64,000 nt of DNA, taken from Clavulina sp. PMI_390. Taxonomy: Eukaryota; Basidiomycota; Agaricomycetes; Cantharellales; Hydnaceae. The stretch lies in the NCBI GenBank assembly GCA_015039315.1, contig WIDE01000031.1:313188-377187 (forward strand), read 5' to 3'. Each line of letters starts with the position of its first letter. Position 1 is the first letter of the stretch. The notes under the pieces are model-generated. The model was not told the DNA's origin and ran no database searches. It saw only the letters and a program-made list of their open reading frames with translations. Shown in pieces: positions 10,579 through 20,508 of the stretch. Position numbers and translations under genes: made by a program.

Positions 10579-12324
10579 ATGACGCAAAGCGATGCTGAAC
10601 AGGGCACTTATCCCACTGACGAGACCTCCATGGAGCATGGCGGCAACACTCAATCTGTGACAGCATCTGTCCACAACTCGTCCCAGCCAATAATGAACCT
10701 CCCAATCGAGATACTATCCTCCATATTCCTATTTGCTTCATCACGCTCAGATGATCCGTATCTCTCAATGATGGCTGGACATCTGGATGGTGATGAGGAG
10801 AGTATTCTCCATAACAGTCTTCCATCATGCTCCTTCGTGTCACTGAACCTTGTATGCAAACAAGCAAGAAGCGTTGCCTTAATATCTCCCCGCTGCTGGG
10901 TAGATATTCTTGTGATCATCAAAAATAATCAGGTCATCAATCCCCCCAGCCTTCTCTCAGAACGACTTAATCGCTCCAAAGAGGTTCATATTCGTCTCTT
11001 CTTCTTCACTACATATCCAAATCCGCTCGATGATCACCAGGAAAGCGCAATCGCCACAGGTGATCGCATTGTTGGTCTACAGACATTAGAGCTTCTCGGT
11101 CCCCATGTTCACCGATGCCACGAGATCACATTTTATACCCCTCACCGATATCTGAGCCGTCATCCTATCCGTACTTCCCGGGTCCTCCTTTCATTCCCAT
11201 GGTCTTACCCATCCCTCCAGCATCTAACCGTTGTGGATTTCACATACTCCCAAGGAGGTTTACCCTATTCACTCGACTTGGATCGATTTTGGTCACATGG
11301 CAACCAAACCTCTATCACATGTGCTGAACTGATGTTTTTGACCTTCTCTGGAGACATCATCGCTGGGGGGAATTCGATCGCTCCCGTTGGAGTGACTCAT
11401 CTGCGACTTGAGCGCGGATACAGTGTCGGTGATGTGGTCAACTTCCTGCACAAAACTACCCACCTAGAGCACCTTGACTGGGACTCACACAGTGCGGATG
11501 ACCTCTTTGGGCCCGACTCTGATTCAGAGCGCGATGAACGGCACACAACCTCACCAACAGTGCTGCCCAACCTCGTTTCGATCCGCCTCCGTGCCCAAGC
11601 TCCGCATCCAGGCTCCTTTGGACTCGTTGCGCAAAATTGCCAAGAACTGTATATGCACGAGCGTACAGATCTGTGGAATGAGGAGGATGGGATGAGGCGA
11701 CCGCATTGGGATAGCATGACGCTCCCCCAGCTGAAGCGGTTCTCCATGCAGCGCCCCGCATCGAACGATGACGCCGTCTGGGCTGGTTTTGGAGATTTCC
11801 TCGATCAGCATCCAAGTCTTGAGGATCTGATCGTTTATGCTCCTCGTTAATGGAGATCCAAGGACCAAAACTGGCGGTGGCTCTGGTCTTACCTTGCGAG
11901 TTCACGTCACACTCCCTTCAATCCGAGCTCACCCACCGTCATACTCCCCGACTCTGATGTGAACACAAGCTACCCACTTCCTAAGCTCCACACTCTATGG
12001 TTCGATATTGACCCGACCCAATGGACCAGCGAACGTTGGCCTGAGTTGATGGCATTCATCGCGGCGGTGCTTCGGTCCCGACCAGATGTCGTCATCAACC
12101 TATGCGCGGGGCCCCCTCTTGTTTCTGGAGAAAGTGGACATGGCGATGTTGAAAGGGAGGAGCGGAGTTTTTTCCCTCTCGAGTTACAAGCGGTGGCCAC
12201 TCAGTTCGGCTCACACGAAGAGAGAGCGGGAGCGAGGGTGAGTGGACGGCTCGAGCTTCTCTCATCACCGACCATGTTGGTATGGCCAGAAGCTTGGGGG
12301 TTCATACGTCCTGATACTACATAG
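10579..12324 (+). pseudogene. F-box-like A5 (family A), one in-frame premature stop
   Basis: The reading frame from the ATG at 10579 (MTQSDAEQGTY) runs for 423 codons to a TAA at 11848-11850 right after EDLIVYAPR. The same frame then continues open with WRSKDQNWRWLWSYL and YPLPKLHTLWFDIDPTQW to the normal family tail LELLSSPTMLVWPEAWGF and a stop at 12322-12324. Paralogues have tyrosine at or next to this position (APYRDDS, APLRYDS), so a single TAC/TAT to TAA change explains it. If expressed, the product would keep the F-box and most of the repeat region but lose the last 158 residues. It could be a young pseudogene, a truncated functional adaptor, or a read-through gene. Confidence 0.85.
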
Positions 12325-12647
12325 CCAAGCGCTGTAAACATCGGGCTTCCCTTGTGATGGTACTTTGGGAGTGAAAAAAGCGGAATTTATAGCCTAATTT
12401 GGTCAGAGTTCTTGCGCGATTTGTTACTGGCCGTAATAATTACAAGCTTGCATGAGATGGCGTGGCTAGCAACTCGGGAGAGAGGGGTGTGGACTTGGAC
12501 CACCGACAGGCCACAACTGAATTGTAGGCTGAATTTGGTTTAACGCTGGTCCCAAATAGAGTAGGACAGAACAGAGCTTGACTCGGCCAGGAGTGGATAC
12601 ATTCACGTTCGAAGAAGATCCAATCTTGCACCTCGACGTCCATTCCA
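12325..12647. repeat. A5-A6 spacer, copy of the A1-A2 spacer
   Basis: About 250 bp ending at the A6 start codon match the region upstream of A2 (2870-3134), including the CCATTCCAATG at the start codon. The flanks therefore place A5+A6 as a duplicate of A1+A2, or the reverse. Confidence 0.75.
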
Positions 12648-14453
12648 ATGACGGAGAATCATGAATCAAACTTTACAGGACTTACCGAAGATGTGTACGT
12701 TTTCTTTCGCTCTCCAACGCGCGCTGCTGCACTATTCTCAACCCCTAAGGAATCACCTCCGATGACGCATAGCCATGTTGACACGGGATTTAAAATGGCA
12801 CCCCTCCACAACTCGCTCCAGCCCATCATCAACCTGCCAACTGAGATACTGGCTCACATTCTCCTGCTCGCATCATCGCGTGGAGATGACTGGTACTACC
12901 CTGAGGTGCTGGAATACATGCATTTTGACGAGTATAGAGGTCTCTGTGGTGTTCTCCCATCACGCTCCTTTGCTTCCTTGAACCTTCTATGCAAACAGAT
13001 GAGAGAGATTGCTCTAGCATCTCCTCACTGCTGGAAAGACGTGCTTGTGGTGATTCAGAATAACCGTGTCATCAATCCTCCCCGTTTTCTTGAAGACCGA
13101 CTCAATCGCTCCAGATCCGTCCACCTGAAGCTCTTCTTCCATCACACGTATGAAGAAGCTTTCACTTCCGACGAGGAGACTACGTTTGCCACGAGGGATC
13201 AAGTCGACAACAAACAAACCCTGGAACTCCTTGGTCCACATGTTCATCGATGCCAACATGTCACACTCTACAATCCTCGGGATGATTTGAGTTACAAGCC
13301 TATCCATACCAGCCGATTTCTCGACTCATTCTTGTGGTCCTACCCCTCTCTCCGTCAGCTCACTATAATCAACGAGATATGCATTAAGGGAGAATCTCAA
13401 TACCGGTTTGACTGGCACTATTTTTGGGCTCATGGTGACAAGCCCAATCTCGCATGTGTTGAGCTGTCGTTCTACGACGACTCTGGGGGTATCGTCACTT
13501 CGGGAAATTTGATTGCTCCCCCGGGAGTGAGCCGTCTGCGGCTAAATTTGGGGTATGGCGAGCTTGATGTCCTCAACTTTCTGCGCCAAGCTCCCCAATT
13601 AGAGCATTTTGATTGGCATTCATTCACTCCACAAGAACTTTACGAGCTGGAGCCAGCGGACAGTGGTAGATTCGCACCGACCATGCTCCCCAACCTCCTC
13701 TCACTCCGCCTTCGCACCGGGGCGCCGCACCCAGGCACCTTCGGGCTCATTGCGGATAAATGCGAAGAGCTCTATCTGCACGAAGTGAGGGAATTGTGGT
13801 ATGGAGGGCCTAATCCATACTCTTGGAGCCACCTAACACTCCCTCGGCTCAAGCGCTTTTCTATCTCGCGCCCCGTGTCGGATGGAAGCGTCGGGGACGA
13901 CGTATTCTGGGGCCCCGTCGGGGAATTCCTTGCTCGCCACCTAAACCTTGAGGATGTGATCTGCTATTCTCCTCGCGAGCAGGTGTCTGAGGACAATCAC
14001 TGGCGTTGGCCCCTGATTCACGTGGCGTCTTCATTGCAACCGAAGCCCCAATCTCTGTTGTCCTTCAACTCGAATGACACCACAACCGGCCCACTCCCTA
14101 GGCTTCGCACTTTCTGGTTTGAAGTCAACTCAAATCACTGGCACGATGAATTTTGGCCCGAGCTGACTATATGTATCAGGGATCTGCTTCTTTCCCGGCC
14201 AGATCTCATTTTCAATCTGAGATCGTGGCCCATTACTGGAAAGAGAGGGGTTAGATATTACAGCTGGAAGGAGGGGCAGAATTTTGTTCCCACAGAGTTT
14301 GAAGCCTTTGCGACTGATTTTAATCAGCAAAGAGAGAGAAGCGGTGCAATGGGAGCAGGGGCGAACGGACGGCTGAACATCGTGTCTGCGGATCTGCAAT
14401 GGCCAGAAGCTTGGGGGACCATCCATCCCCATCAAGGTAGCCCCTTAATCTAG
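12648..14453 (+). CDS. F-box-like protein A6 (family A), sister of A2
   Basis: Unspliced, the frame from 12648 codes for 601 aa. My preferred model is spliced: exon 1 12648-12694 (47 nt), intron 12695-12772 (78 bp, GTACGT...ATAG), exon 2 12773-14453, giving 575 aa that begin MTENHESNFTGLTEDVHVDT and join FKMAPLHNSLQP. Exon 1 length and phase are identical to A2. Because this intron is a multiple of three and has no stop, both readings are open. The F-box-like part is NLPTEILAHILLLASSRGDD through SFASLNLLCKQMREIAL and SPHCWKDVLVVIQNN; the A2/A6 sub-group mark DDWYYP is present; the tail is LNIVSADLQWPEAWGTI. No disruption. Confidence 0.8.
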   Translation: MTENHESNFTGLTEDVYVFFRSPTRAAALFSTPKESPPMTHSHVDTGFKMAPLHNSLQPIINLPTEILAHILLLASSRGDDWYYPEVLEYMHFDEYRGLCGVLPSRSFASLNLLCKQMREIALASPHCWKDVLVVIQNNRVINPPRFLEDRLNRSRSVHLKLFFHHTYEEAFTSDEETTFATRDQVDNKQTLELLGPHVHRCQHVTLYNPRDDLSYKPIHTSRFLDSFLWSYPSLRQLTIINEICIKGESQYRFDWHYFWAHGDKPNLACVELSFYDDSGGIVTSGNLIAPPGVSRLRLNLGYGELDVLNFLRQAPQLEHFDWHSFTPQELYELEPADSGRFAPTMLPNLLSLRLRTGAPHPGTFGLIADKCEELYLHEVRELWYGGPNPYSWSHLTLPRLKRFSISRPVSDGSVGDDVFWGPVGEFLARHLNLEDVICYSPREQVSEDNHWRWPLIHVASSLQPKPQSLLSFNSNDTTTGPLPRLRTFWFEVNSNHWHDEFWPELTICIRDLLLSRPDLIFNLRSWPITGKRGVRYYSWKEGQNFVPTEFEAFATDFNQQRERSGAMGAGANGRLNIVSADLQWPEAWGTIHPHQGSPLI

Positions 14454-14977
14454 CAGAGCCGTGTAATTCTCTCCCAACCCTCTCGTTTCTCCTCTTTTTC
14501 AAGGCAGAATGATTGTTTGAGCTTGATCAATATCAACCTCAGTGTCCTACACAAATAATATTAGCTTCCATTGTTGTTTTTTCTTTCTTTCTTTTATTAA
14601 ATTTATATCCTGTCCCAATCGCAAGACTAAATGAATCGCTGTCTAGAGCACGCGAAAGCGAGCTTGAGGGAGGTCATTATCTGGCCCATGAGAAATCCTC
14701 TTTGTTGTGAGGATCATATACTATCTGAGCCTTCTGAACCTCTCTCAAATATCATATAATCGACACCACTTGATAGTGTCATTGGTGTTAGTGATTTGAT
14801 TCAGGTATGCCCTTTGGGTGGCTCTGCCTTTCGGATCCGAGAAAAGAGTCAGCGGCCGCGTGGCTGTGCTGTGTTGCTGGTCGTTTTGACCCCACAAATT
14901 CCGACACTTTCCATTCCACCACCACCACCTCCTCCCTCAACTTTTCTCTCAACCCACTCACCTCACCACTGTTAAAG
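14454..14977. other. A6-MBF1 spacer with MBF1 promoter
   Basis: About 520 bp. The first half is A/T-rich 3' flank of A6. The last 90 bp before the MBF1 start are pyrimidine-rich (CACCACCACCACCTCCTCCCTC and similar), as is common just upstream of highly expressed fungal genes. No additional gene is seen. Confidence 0.45.
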
Positions 14978-15885
14978 ATGTCTGCTTGGGACGAACCCAC
15001 CATTGTCATCGGCAGCAAGGCCAGCAAGGCCCGCACTGCCAAGTCTCAGGGTGATGTCAACTGTGAGTAGCAGCACACGAGGCACATATACGATGAGTCG
15101 GACGACAACTGAAACTGACTTTCTTTCTTTCTCTGTTTAGCCGTACGTCTGACTGGCGCCGGTCAATCAAGTTTTGAATGATGCTTACGCGGCCAACGCT
15201 TTGTTCCGTTTAGGCTCGGAGGTCTGGCGCTGTCGTCGCCACCGACAGGAAGTTGACTCAGTCCAACAAGGCCCACCAGGGTGAGTCGCTGGCACTTTTC
15301 TCAGCCACTCACAGCCCTCGTTACTAATCTGCTCATCTCCACGTAGGCACTGATCACCAGAAGATCGCCAAGCTCGACCGCGAGAACGAGGTCGCTCCCC
15401 CTCCCACTGTTGCCCCCAGCGTCGGCAAGGTACATCCACCAACTCCTGCCCTGGACCATTTTTCATGACTAACCACCGCTCATCATCCATTATCCATCAC
15501 TCGTCATGATCCTGTGCTCGTCAACACCCGCTTGATCATCGTTGACCCGCGCATCGCCATTGCATCGCCACATCCACACTTTACCCGTTCCTCACGTTCC
15601 TAGGCCATGTCCGCTGCCCGCCTTGAGCTCAAGCTCACTCAGAAGGATGTTGCGCAGAAGATCAACGAGAAGCCCACCGTCATCCAGGACTACGAGAGCG
15701 GCAAGGCCATCCCCAACCCCCAGATCCTCGGCAAGCTCGAGCGTGCGCTTGGCGTCAAGCTGCGGGGTATGTCCCTCTTTTCCATTCCAGGAATATTTCG
15801 ATAAGACCTCGTTCTGATTGGCCCTCTCTTTTCCATCACAGGAGCGGATATTGGCAAGAAGCTCACAGGACCTGGCAAGAAGTAA
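14978..15885 (+). CDS. MBF1: Multiprotein-bridging factor 1 (transcriptional coactivator)
   Basis: MBF1 bridges basal TBP and bZIP-type activators and also acts on stalled ribosomes. The 147-aa product is assembled from six exons: 14978-15062, 15141-15142, 15214-15280, 15347-15429, 15604-15766 and 15842-15885 (444 nt in all). It begins [18 protein letters not shown], has the conserved [13 protein letters not shown] block, then a C-terminal helix-turn-helix ([45 protein letters not shown]) and ends LTGPGKK. All introns are GT-AG. Exon 2 is only the dinucleotide CC: skipping it shifts the frame and destroys the conserved ARRSGAV block, whereas including it restores the reading exactly. The length fits the family. 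It lies between F-box genes A6 and A7, and a decayed copy of its fifth exon is found at about 19 kb. Confidence 0.93.
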
Positions 15886-16393
15886 ACGGCATCACTGCTA
15901 AATACTTACTACTCACCATCCGGCCCCGTGAGGTTCTTGTCGTGTCTTGAATGGGTTCCCTGCTAGACGTACGTCCGTACAATAGATGATGGTTTCTTAT
16001 CTTCGATATGCGTGGTTATGTCAAAACATTCGAGGCTCCGCTTGGCCTTTACCTCTGCTCTCCTCTTACGATACCTCAGCTTTCAGTTTCTTCTGTATAG
16101 TAGATGTGAGGCTCGTTCTCACTCTTGTTCTCCGTGTTTTCGTCTAATCAAATGCCAGTGAATGTGAATAGTCAACGAATGACTTGGAGACACCATATTT
16201 GGATGATCATGCCTGATAAACCTTATCCATGAGCGATCGCTGTGGCGACTTCATCCAGGTTCTTTGTTCACCCACCACACGCCATAGATATACGGACGAA
16301 CCAACGTGCCAGGGTTCACCGATACCGCAAGCCTCGATGCTTCTTCGTTCTTGGCCTTTATCGCAAACAAATTCATTGCACTGGACTAGCGAA
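15886..16393. other. Convergent 3' spacer MBF1 / A7
   Basis: 508 bp between the stop codons of MBF1 (+) and A7 (-). It should contain both 3' UTRs and poly(A) sites. No gene is seen. Confidence 0.5.
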
Positions 16394-18223
16394 CTACTCG
16401 TACCACGGCATGGCCGAAAAGGGGAGAAGCTTCAACCCTCCTTGCTTGCCCACTCCTCCCACATCCGGATCAAACTCCCTAGCCAACCCTTCCAGCTCGA
16501 GGGGCACGCTGCGTGGGCGCTCTTCATCGTCACGCTGATAGTCAGACTGACCACATTGCAAGCATTTATTGAATTCCAGTCGGTAGCGTTCCTCGCGAGA
16601 ACGCTGATGGTAAGCATCAGTGCAATTCACGCACAGATTAAGGCGAACGTCTGGACGAGCAAGAAGGACCATTCGAATGGATACAATAACACCCTCGACC
16701 TTGTCACTCTGCCACTCGCTTGGATCAATTTCAAACCACAAAACGCGCAGGTGTGGGAGGGGATGGGGAATAGTGGGAGGTGGAGACTGATCATGCTTGA
16801 TTGAATGTTCGGGATGTTCATCGTTCACATCATCACCACCGTCAGTGGAGGATGAGAAAAAGCTTGATGTTTGCTCATTCCACTGTCGGCCTACCAAGTA
16901 GCAGAAGAACCAGTGCCAGGGGAACCCGGACTGGGAAAGAGAAGGGATAATCAATTCCTCTATTCCACGATGGCGGTCGAGGAAAGCCTCCACGCCTAAC
17001 CAAATTGGGTCGTCCTCGGGCACAGAATTGGTCGTTTTCGCTCTGGGATTGCGTTTCGCCATAGGAAACTCCCATGGGGAACGGAATATTGATAGAAGCC
17101 TCAGCTGAGGGAGTGTCAGAGCATCCCAATACGAGCGGTATCTGGCTGCAGCAGCAATGTCATCTTGATCCCAGTCTTGAGTTCCGTAGTCATAGAAATG
17201 GAGCTCTTTGCACTCTGGTGCAACTAGACGCCAGGAGCCAAAATGTATTGATTTTGGACCTGATGGGCAGAGGCGAAACGAAAGAAGTTTTGGGAGCAAC
17301 AACGGCAAGGACAGCGAGGGCTGCGCATTGTCATCGGGCTCGGTGTCAGACTCGGCAACTACCTCTTTAGTCCGAGGATCCCAACTCAGATGTTCGAGCT
17401 GAAATGTGTGGCGCAAAAAATCGATCACATCATTGGAATCGAATCCGTATTCGAGACTCAAGCGCGTCACTCCTGGAGGGGCGATTGAGAAGGTTGACCT
17501 GGGTACATATTCAGCTTCCAAGGTGAACATGAGCCTGACGGATGTGACATTAGATGCAGTAGGGTCCGGCCAGAAGTGGCTTAGGTCCAGGGTCGAAGGT
17601 TCTATACCTGGATTGAGGTCTCTTTCGTCAACAATAGACAACTTTTGTAGCGTCGGGTAGGACCAAGAGAGGCCTCGCAGCATTCGGATAATGTTGTAAA
17701 CATTATCCGAGTCACAACCTTGAGGGGTGAGGAAAGCAATTTGTTGGCATCGATGTATATGCGGAGTTAGAAGATTGAAAAGTTGAGAGACGCCTAATTC
17801 GTCAGAACCAGGGGTCGACTCATCCTCGTCGGAATGGGAGTCGTCCAATTGTGAGGTGTAGAAAGAGAGGTTGAAAGGGACATGCTTTGATCGATTAAGT
17901 CGGTCCTCTATCATGCTTCGTGGGGTGATTATCTGGTCGAAGTTGAACAGCACGGGGATACCCTTCCAGCAGTGTGGAGACGATAGGGCGATCTGTCTCG
18001 CCCATCTGCAAACAAGATTCAACGAGACGAAGGAGCGCGACGGGAGTATGCCATCAAGGAGGTCTTCTTTTTCGCCAGATACATTGCAGAATGGAACTGG
18101 ATCGTCCGAGCGGGATGAGGCGAGTAGAAATATGAATGATAATGTCTCGGCTGGGAGGCTCATGATGGGTTGCTCTAGGTTATGAACAGACGCCAGTTTG
18201 CGCTTAGCGTCGGAGTGTTCCAT
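16394..18223 (-). CDS. F-box-like protein A7 (family A) with a CxxC pair
   Basis: 609 aa from the ATG at 18223 (MEHSDAKRKLASVHNLEQ); the open frame extends further upstream but without an ATG. The F-box-like part is SLPAETLSFIFLLASSRSDD, SFVSLNLVCRWARQIAL, SPHCWKGIPVLFN. It is more divergent than A1-A6: the middle reads LLTPHIHRCQQIAFLTP and LSWSYPTLQKLSIVDE, with acidic inserts. Unlike its paralogues it has LCVNC, 19 residues, then CLQC in the C-terminal third (CX2C-X19-CX2C, encoded at about 16553-16633), a possible metal-binding site. The end is LKLLPFSAMPWYE, so the usual WPxAWGF tail is lost, probably by a small change near the stop. It is convergent with MBF1. No internal stops, so likely still coding. 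Confidence 0.8.
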   Translation of the reverse strand: MEHSDAKRKLASVHNLEQPIMSLPAETLSFIFLLASSRSDDPVPFCNVSGEKEDLLDGILPSRSFVSLNLVCRWARQIALSSPHCWKGIPVLFNFDQIITPRSMIEDRLNRSKHVPFNLSFYTSQLDDSHSDEDESTPGSDELGVSQLFNLLTPHIHRCQQIAFLTPQGCDSDNVYNIIRMLRGLSWSYPTLQKLSIVDERDLNPGIEPSTLDLSHFWPDPTASNVTSVRLMFTLEAEYVPRSTFSIAPPGVTRLSLEYGFDSNDVIDFLRHTFQLEHLSWDPRTKEVVAESDTEPDDNAQPSLSLPLLLPKLLSFRLCPSGPKSIHFGSWRLVAPECKELHFYDYGTQDWDQDDIAAAARYRSYWDALTLPQLRLLSIFRSPWEFPMAKRNPRAKTTNSVPEDDPIWLGVEAFLDRHRGIEELIIPSLSQSGFPWHWFFCYLVGRQWNEQTSSFFSSSTDGGDDVNDEHPEHSIKHDQSPPPTIPHPLPHLRVLWFEIDPSEWQSDKVEGVIVSIRMVLLARPDVRLNLCVNCTDAYHQRSREERYRLEFNKCLQCGQSDYQRDDEERPRSVPLELEGLAREFDPDVGGVGKQGGLKLLPFSAMPWYE

Positions 18224-18249
18224 CGAGATAAACGTCGCGACACGTTTTT

Positions 18250-18855
18250 TTAGGAGGATCGCTCCTCGCGAGAACCGACTTTGGAGTCTATGATTTGTAT
18301 CAATTTGAGAATGGAGCGACTGGATATGTGGAAGAAACAGTTTGGCATACGAAACCTCACGGCCCGTCGCGTGGCGGAATGGTGGGACGCCCGTACACAA
18401 CGGAACAGACCGATTGTTTTACAGGTATTTATCGTATCGCACTCGAACCTTGCAGAGCCGAATTTGAGCGTGTTTAGTTCTATTCTTTTCTGTTTGGCCT
18501 TCAGCGCAGGACTTAGTTGTGCTCGATCGCCGTTGGTGAAGTCGAGCCGTTTGACTATATCATCAAGCAGGATGATAATTGGCTGCACTACATCATCCCA
18601 CTTCACAATATCCTCGTGGAAGCGAAAGCTCAATGCTTCTAGTTCCGTTACAAGAAAATTCTATAGCTCGTCAAGACCTGCAGTCAAGCCCACAAGTTGA
18701 GATGCATCGGGCTGGACCGTGGATGCCACTGTATGGCCAGTGAGGATCATGCTGGTCACTCCGTGCGTTGACGTTCTGACAGATGTGAAGGATGCCAGGG
18801 ATCTCGCAGCAGGGTCCTGAGCCGTTTTAGACAAGGTTTTACGCGCTGGACCCAC
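18250..18855 (-). other. Possible decayed or multi-exon unidentified coding sequence
   Basis: Two consecutive minus-strand segments read MGPARKTLSKTAQDPAA... and, after an in-frame TAG near 18661-18663, FLVTELEALSFRFHEDIVKW, VVQPIIILLDDIVKRLDF. The helical, amphipathic character and the in-frame continuity across the stop suggest an old coding sequence, but I recognise no family. The region also overlaps the promoter of A7. Confidence 0.2.
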
Positions 18856-18990
18856 ACAGGTGTGGGATGGTGACGCACTGGGGGAGGGGGGGATCGAAGT
18901 GGGAGATCTAAGGGATGCGATGCTATTGTCGTTGCCTAAATACCCTTTGCATTACGAGCAGTCAGAGTGTTAACAGGCGAGCTTGTTTCC

Positions 18991-19163
18991 GATGTCACTG
19001 TGCTGAAGCTCGTGACTTTCAAGGACACTGAGAATCGCAGAGCAACCAGGGACGTGCGTAATGGTATAAGGCGAAACTGGTGCAATTACGAGAGCAGCAA
19101 GGCCGTCCCTAGTACCCCATATCCTCGGCAAGCTCGAGCATGTGCTTGGCATCAAGCTGCATG
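18991..19163 (+). pseudogene. Processed-looking or segmental relic of MBF1 exon 5
   Basis: The stretch GAGAGCAGCAAGGCCGTCCC followed shortly by CTCGGCAAGCTCGAGCATGT and CTTGGCATCAAGCTGCATG corresponds to the MBF1 exon encoding [26 protein letters not shown], with a frameshift after the proline region and many substitutions. It ends exactly at a GTACGT that corresponds to the donor of MBF1 intron 5 (GTATGT), so the copy includes intron sequence and was made from DNA, not mRNA. The upstream part (GATGTCACTGTGCTGAAGCT) aligns loosely with the start of the same exon. It is not translatable as MBF1. Confidence 0.7.
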
Positions 19164-19517
19164 GTACGTTCTTCTTTTCTTCTCTAGGGTCATCTCAATC
19201 AGTCCTTATTATAATTCGCTATCTCTTTCTTGTTACAAGACCATGATATTATTCATACTACATGTTGCAGAGCTGTTACAACGAGAGGGGAAGAAGGTTC
19301 GAGTGTGGTCGTAAGCTAGCAGCAGAGCGGTATTGCAAGGTTACAGCGGTGAGACGAGCTGTTATGCGGGCAGGTAGTGATCCTAAGAGACGGATTCGAG
19401 CTTTAGTGGATATAGTTAGGTCAGAGTGTCTCGGGACAGACAGACATTGTCTATGGTTACATAGATGTCCCCGTTATCCAGAAGATAATCAATGGCTTCA
19501 CTGAGGAGTAACGGTTC

Positions 19518-19859
19518 TCAGTAATCGGCTAAAGCCCCCTCCACAAGAGAAGATGCACACCGCACTTCTTGAGTCTTGATGCCGTCGCCCCTCACACTGG
19601 CGCCCTGAGCAATTTCCATCACCGTGTTTCCCTCTTTGCTTGCAGGTCTCTCTCTCATCCAGGCGAGTAGCTTCCCCGCCAGCGAAGATAGCTCAGCCTG
19701 AGGGTGCCTCCCCGAGGTAGCACCACCTTCAGTTGTGTATGTGGATAGAGCGCTGTCCCTGTTTTCACTATTGTGGACGCCGCTTCCACTACCAGAATGC
19801 CCGCTTTCACCCGGTAAGGCGCCTTGGTCGAAGTGGATATGCGCCTGCGAGTTGGACAT
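19518..19859 (-). CDS. Unidentified open frame, 113 aa, doubtful
   Basis: From the ATG at 19859 the frame reads MSNSQAHIHFDQGALPGES, a Ser/Gly/His-rich stretch, then LSSLAGKLLAWMRERPA and ends EGALADY. No domain is recognised. It may be a terminal exon or relic; its amino-acid composition is more protein-like than most short frames in this zone, which is the only reason it is listed. Confidence 0.2.
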   Translation of the reverse strand: MSNSQAHIHFDQGALPGESGHSGSGSGVHNSENRDSALSTYTTEGGATSGRHPQAELSSLAGKLLAWMRERPASKEGNTVMEIAQGASVRGDGIKTQEVRCASSLVEGALADY

Positions 19860-20508
19860 CTCGTTGGGATCCGGCACACGAGAGAGATACCGGAAGGAGC
19901 AACAATACTTGATTCTTGGAAGTTCCGGATGTGCTCAACCACTGGGACCCAACACATATCCGCAGAGAATCACATAGAGATGGAAATTTAGCCGAGGCAG
20001 AGAACCAGGAAAGGAAGGCGGAGGGGGAAACTAGACCTACAGAAGACTTTCCGTAGTGATGGTAGTTGCGAAGCTTCACCACTTTCTATTAGCACGCACT
20101 TGCGCCGCATCAGCCCCATCGATTACAACTTTGAGTGAATTATCGGGTATTTCCTGGGCGTTGATGATTTGACAGATTGTGGCAAGTTTCAACGCCGTTA
20201 AAATCTCACCCGACTAGACGCTAGTAAGTGCTCAATTCTTATTACCAAGAATTTACCTCTTCAGTGCCCCAGCACCATGACGTGTCGGGGGATCCTCGGA
20301 CACGACCTGAACTGAATATCTGTATGACGACGGGCGAAGAACCGAAGTCCAGAGTTTCGAGAAAATGTCTCAAATAGCAGGATTATGGTCAACTAGCCAA
20401 CTTTTTTTGAGTTATAACAAGTCTTGCCCTTTTAGAACAATCCTCAGCACGAACCAGAATTCTAGTAATCCGCGGAGTTTCAACCAAACAACAGACCAAA
20501 CCCTATAC

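Noticed and set aside
11815..11875. A mini-intron removing the A5 premature stop
   Set aside because: The only GT-AG pair around the stop would be about 30 bp and would remove conserved codons that all paralogues keep.
15063..15213. A single 151-bp MBF1 intron instead of two introns around a 2-nt exon
   Set aside because: It would join T to GCTCGG and shift the frame, giving CSEVWRC instead of the conserved [13 protein letters not shown].
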